This document shows, piece by piece, positions 62,981-64,000 of a DNA stretch of 64,000 bases. The notes below the pieces were generated by a model, which was given only the letters and a program-made list of their open reading frames with translations, had not been told where the DNA came from and made no database searches. The stretch is taken from assembly GCA_026985055.1 (NCBI GenBank), contig JALSQZ010000061.1, positions 1-64,000 of the forward strand. The letters run 5' to 3'. Origin of the DNA: Sedimenticola sp. (GTDB lineage: Bacteria > Pseudomonadota > Gammaproteobacteria > Chromatiales > Chromatiaceae). Numbering within the stretch: the stretch's first letter is position 1; each line of letters begins with the position of its first letter. The position numbers and the translations under genes are program-made.

Positions 62981-64000
62981 AAAAACTGTTTGTATTGCTG
63001 GCACTGCTGTTCGTTTTTTCCCAGGCGCAGGCCCGGCTGGTGATCGAAATCACCGAAGGCGTGGAAGGGGCTTTGCCCATTGCCGTGGTGCCCTTCAAAT
63101 GGAATGGTGATCCGGCCCGGCCACCCTCTCAGGATATAGGCCGTATCGTGGCGGCCGACTTGCAGCGCAGCGGCTATTTCAAGACACTGCCGGAAAACCA
63201 GATGCTGGCGCAGCCCTCCACCATGGCAGAGGTGGATTTCCGCGACTGGCGTGCCCTGAAGCAGGAGAATCTGGTAATCGGCAGTATCGAAGCCAACGGC
63301 CCTGGTGGTTACAAGCTGCGTTTCCAGTTGTTCGATGTGTATCAGGAATCTCAGCTCATCGGTTACAACTTTACCACCACGGAAAAGGATCTGCGCGCCA
63401 TCGCCCACCATATTGCCGATCTGGTGTATGAAACCCTTACCGGCACAAGGGGCGCGTTTGCCACCCGTATTGCCTATGTGGTATCCGAAGGAACGGTAGC
63501 ATCACCGAGGGTGTCTCTGCGTATTGCCGATTCCGATGGATACAATGCCCAGACCATTGTTTCTTCCACGGAACCGCTGATGTCCCCGGCCTGGTCTCCG
63601 GACGGACGCAAGCTGGCCTACGTGTCCTTTGAAAATGGCCGGCCTTCCATCTGGATTCAGGAGGTATTTACCGGCAAGCGGGAAAAGATTACCAGCTTCA
63701 AGGGCATCAACGGCGCGCCTGCCTGGTCTCCGGATGGCCGTTACCTGGCCATGGCCTTGTCCAGGGACGGTAATCCGGATATCTATGTCATGGATCTGGC
63801 GCGCCGGAAGTTGCGCCGGCTGGTGCGTCACTGGGCCATAGAAACCGAGCCGTCCTGGTCACCGGATGGGCGCAAGTTGCTGTTCACCTCTGACCGGGGC
63901 GGTTCACCACAGATCTACCAGATTGCCGCAACCGGTGGAAATGTGCAGCGCCTCACTTTCGAAAACAAATATAATGCCAGGGCCTCCTATGCGCCGGACG
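62977..64000 (+). CDS. tolB: Tol-Pal translocation protein TolB (partial)
   Basis: The first 341 codons of a periplasmic beta-propeller protein, cut by the window end. It has a signal peptide (MKKLFVLLALLFVFSQAQA), the N-terminal domain with RIVAADLQRSGYFKTL, then WD-like propeller repeats (SPAWSPDGRKLAYVSF, APAWSPDGRYLAMAL, EPSWSPDGRKLLFTSDRGG). TolB links Pal and TolA. The ATG at 62977 overlaps the tolA stop. The complete protein should run about 90 residues further. Confidence 0.95.
   Translation, partial: MKKLFVLLALLFVFSQAQARLVIEITEGVEGALPIAVVPFKWNGDPARPPSQDIGRIVAADLQRSGYFKTLPENQMLAQPSTMAEVDFRDWRALKQENLVIGSIEANGPGGYKLRFQLFDVYQESQLIGYNFTTTEKDLRAIAHHIADLVYETLTGTRGAFATRIAYVVSEGTVASPRVSLRIADSDGYNAQTIVSSTEPLMSPAWSPDGRKLAYVSFENGRPSIWIQEVFTGKREKITSFKGINGAPAWSPDGRYLAMALSRDGNPDIYVMDLARRKLRRLVRHWAIETEPSWSPDGRKLLFTSDRGGSPQIYQIAATGGNVQRLTFENKYNARASYAPD

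Overview
The window is chromosomal DNA from a gammaproteobacterium. Evidence for this is the yebC-ruvCAB-ybgC-tolQRAB block, purM next to a DUF2066 gene and a CDP-alcohol phosphotransferase, an E. coli-type gshA, an FNR-type regulator and bacterial-type aspS. Coding density is high, genes often overlap by 4 nt, and GTG/TTG starts are common. Periplasmic DsrE-type proteins, an OprO/P porin and a large glycogen operon would suit a Chromatiales-like sulfur oxidiser, but this placement is inference. No rRNA, tRNA, CRISPR array, prophage or transposase gene was seen.

Layout. 1-3450: a small unknown gene, an M32 carboxypeptidase coupled to a double AhpD-like protein, and dcd. 3880-10565: an accessory-looking cluster (thermostable-hemolysin family protein, adenylate-forming ligase, haem-oxygenase-fold iron enzyme, TPR protein, SDR) that runs by overlap into a two-component system. 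10568-15281: purM-purN-DUF3108-hemerythrin, DUF2066 and a CDP-alcohol phosphotransferase. 15533-22310: an HdeD-like protein, glgP, and a probable ECF regulon in which a sigma factor, an anti-sigma factor with a periplasmic DsrE-like domain, and a divergent dsrE-porin operon share a promoter-like motif. 22320-32886: one-direction glycogen operon fnr-(pgi-glgC-GH57-malQ-glgB-glgA), with an FNR-box-like dyad before fnr. 33013-41027: uup, an SLH-domain protein, a DUF1501/DUF1800 secreted pair, and a second sigma factor operon with DUF3619 and DUF3106. 41361-52917: a DUF123/GIY-YIG-like gene, mazG, Nudix, prc, gshA, an SDR, fmdB, aspS, a YheT-like hydrolase and a DUF971-MoaD-like fusion. 53337-57420: a LysM-FecR protein with a CHASE2-GGDEF cyclase, and marC. 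57645-64000: yebC-ruvCAB-ybgC-tolQRA and the first part of tolB, cut by the window end.

The intergenic regions are filled with several families of structured non-coding repeats. Family A (about 150 bp, six copies) is a chain of five hairpins. Family B is a related shorter hairpin set. Family C (160-255 bp, three copies) has TTAAGGAACCTCTGATT-type inverted ends, and one copy supplies the purM stop codon and the purN ribosome site. Family D is a 287 bp nested palindrome, and a C/D chimera lies at 48057-48305. Element E is a 130 bp unit with 19 bp perfect inverted ends. None carries a gene, and all look like MITE- or REP-type elements.

The strongest candidates for undescribed biology are the ECF/DsrE regulon (18946-22310), the hemolysin-ligase-iron oxidase-SDR-two-component cluster (3880-10565), and the five-hairpin repeat family.
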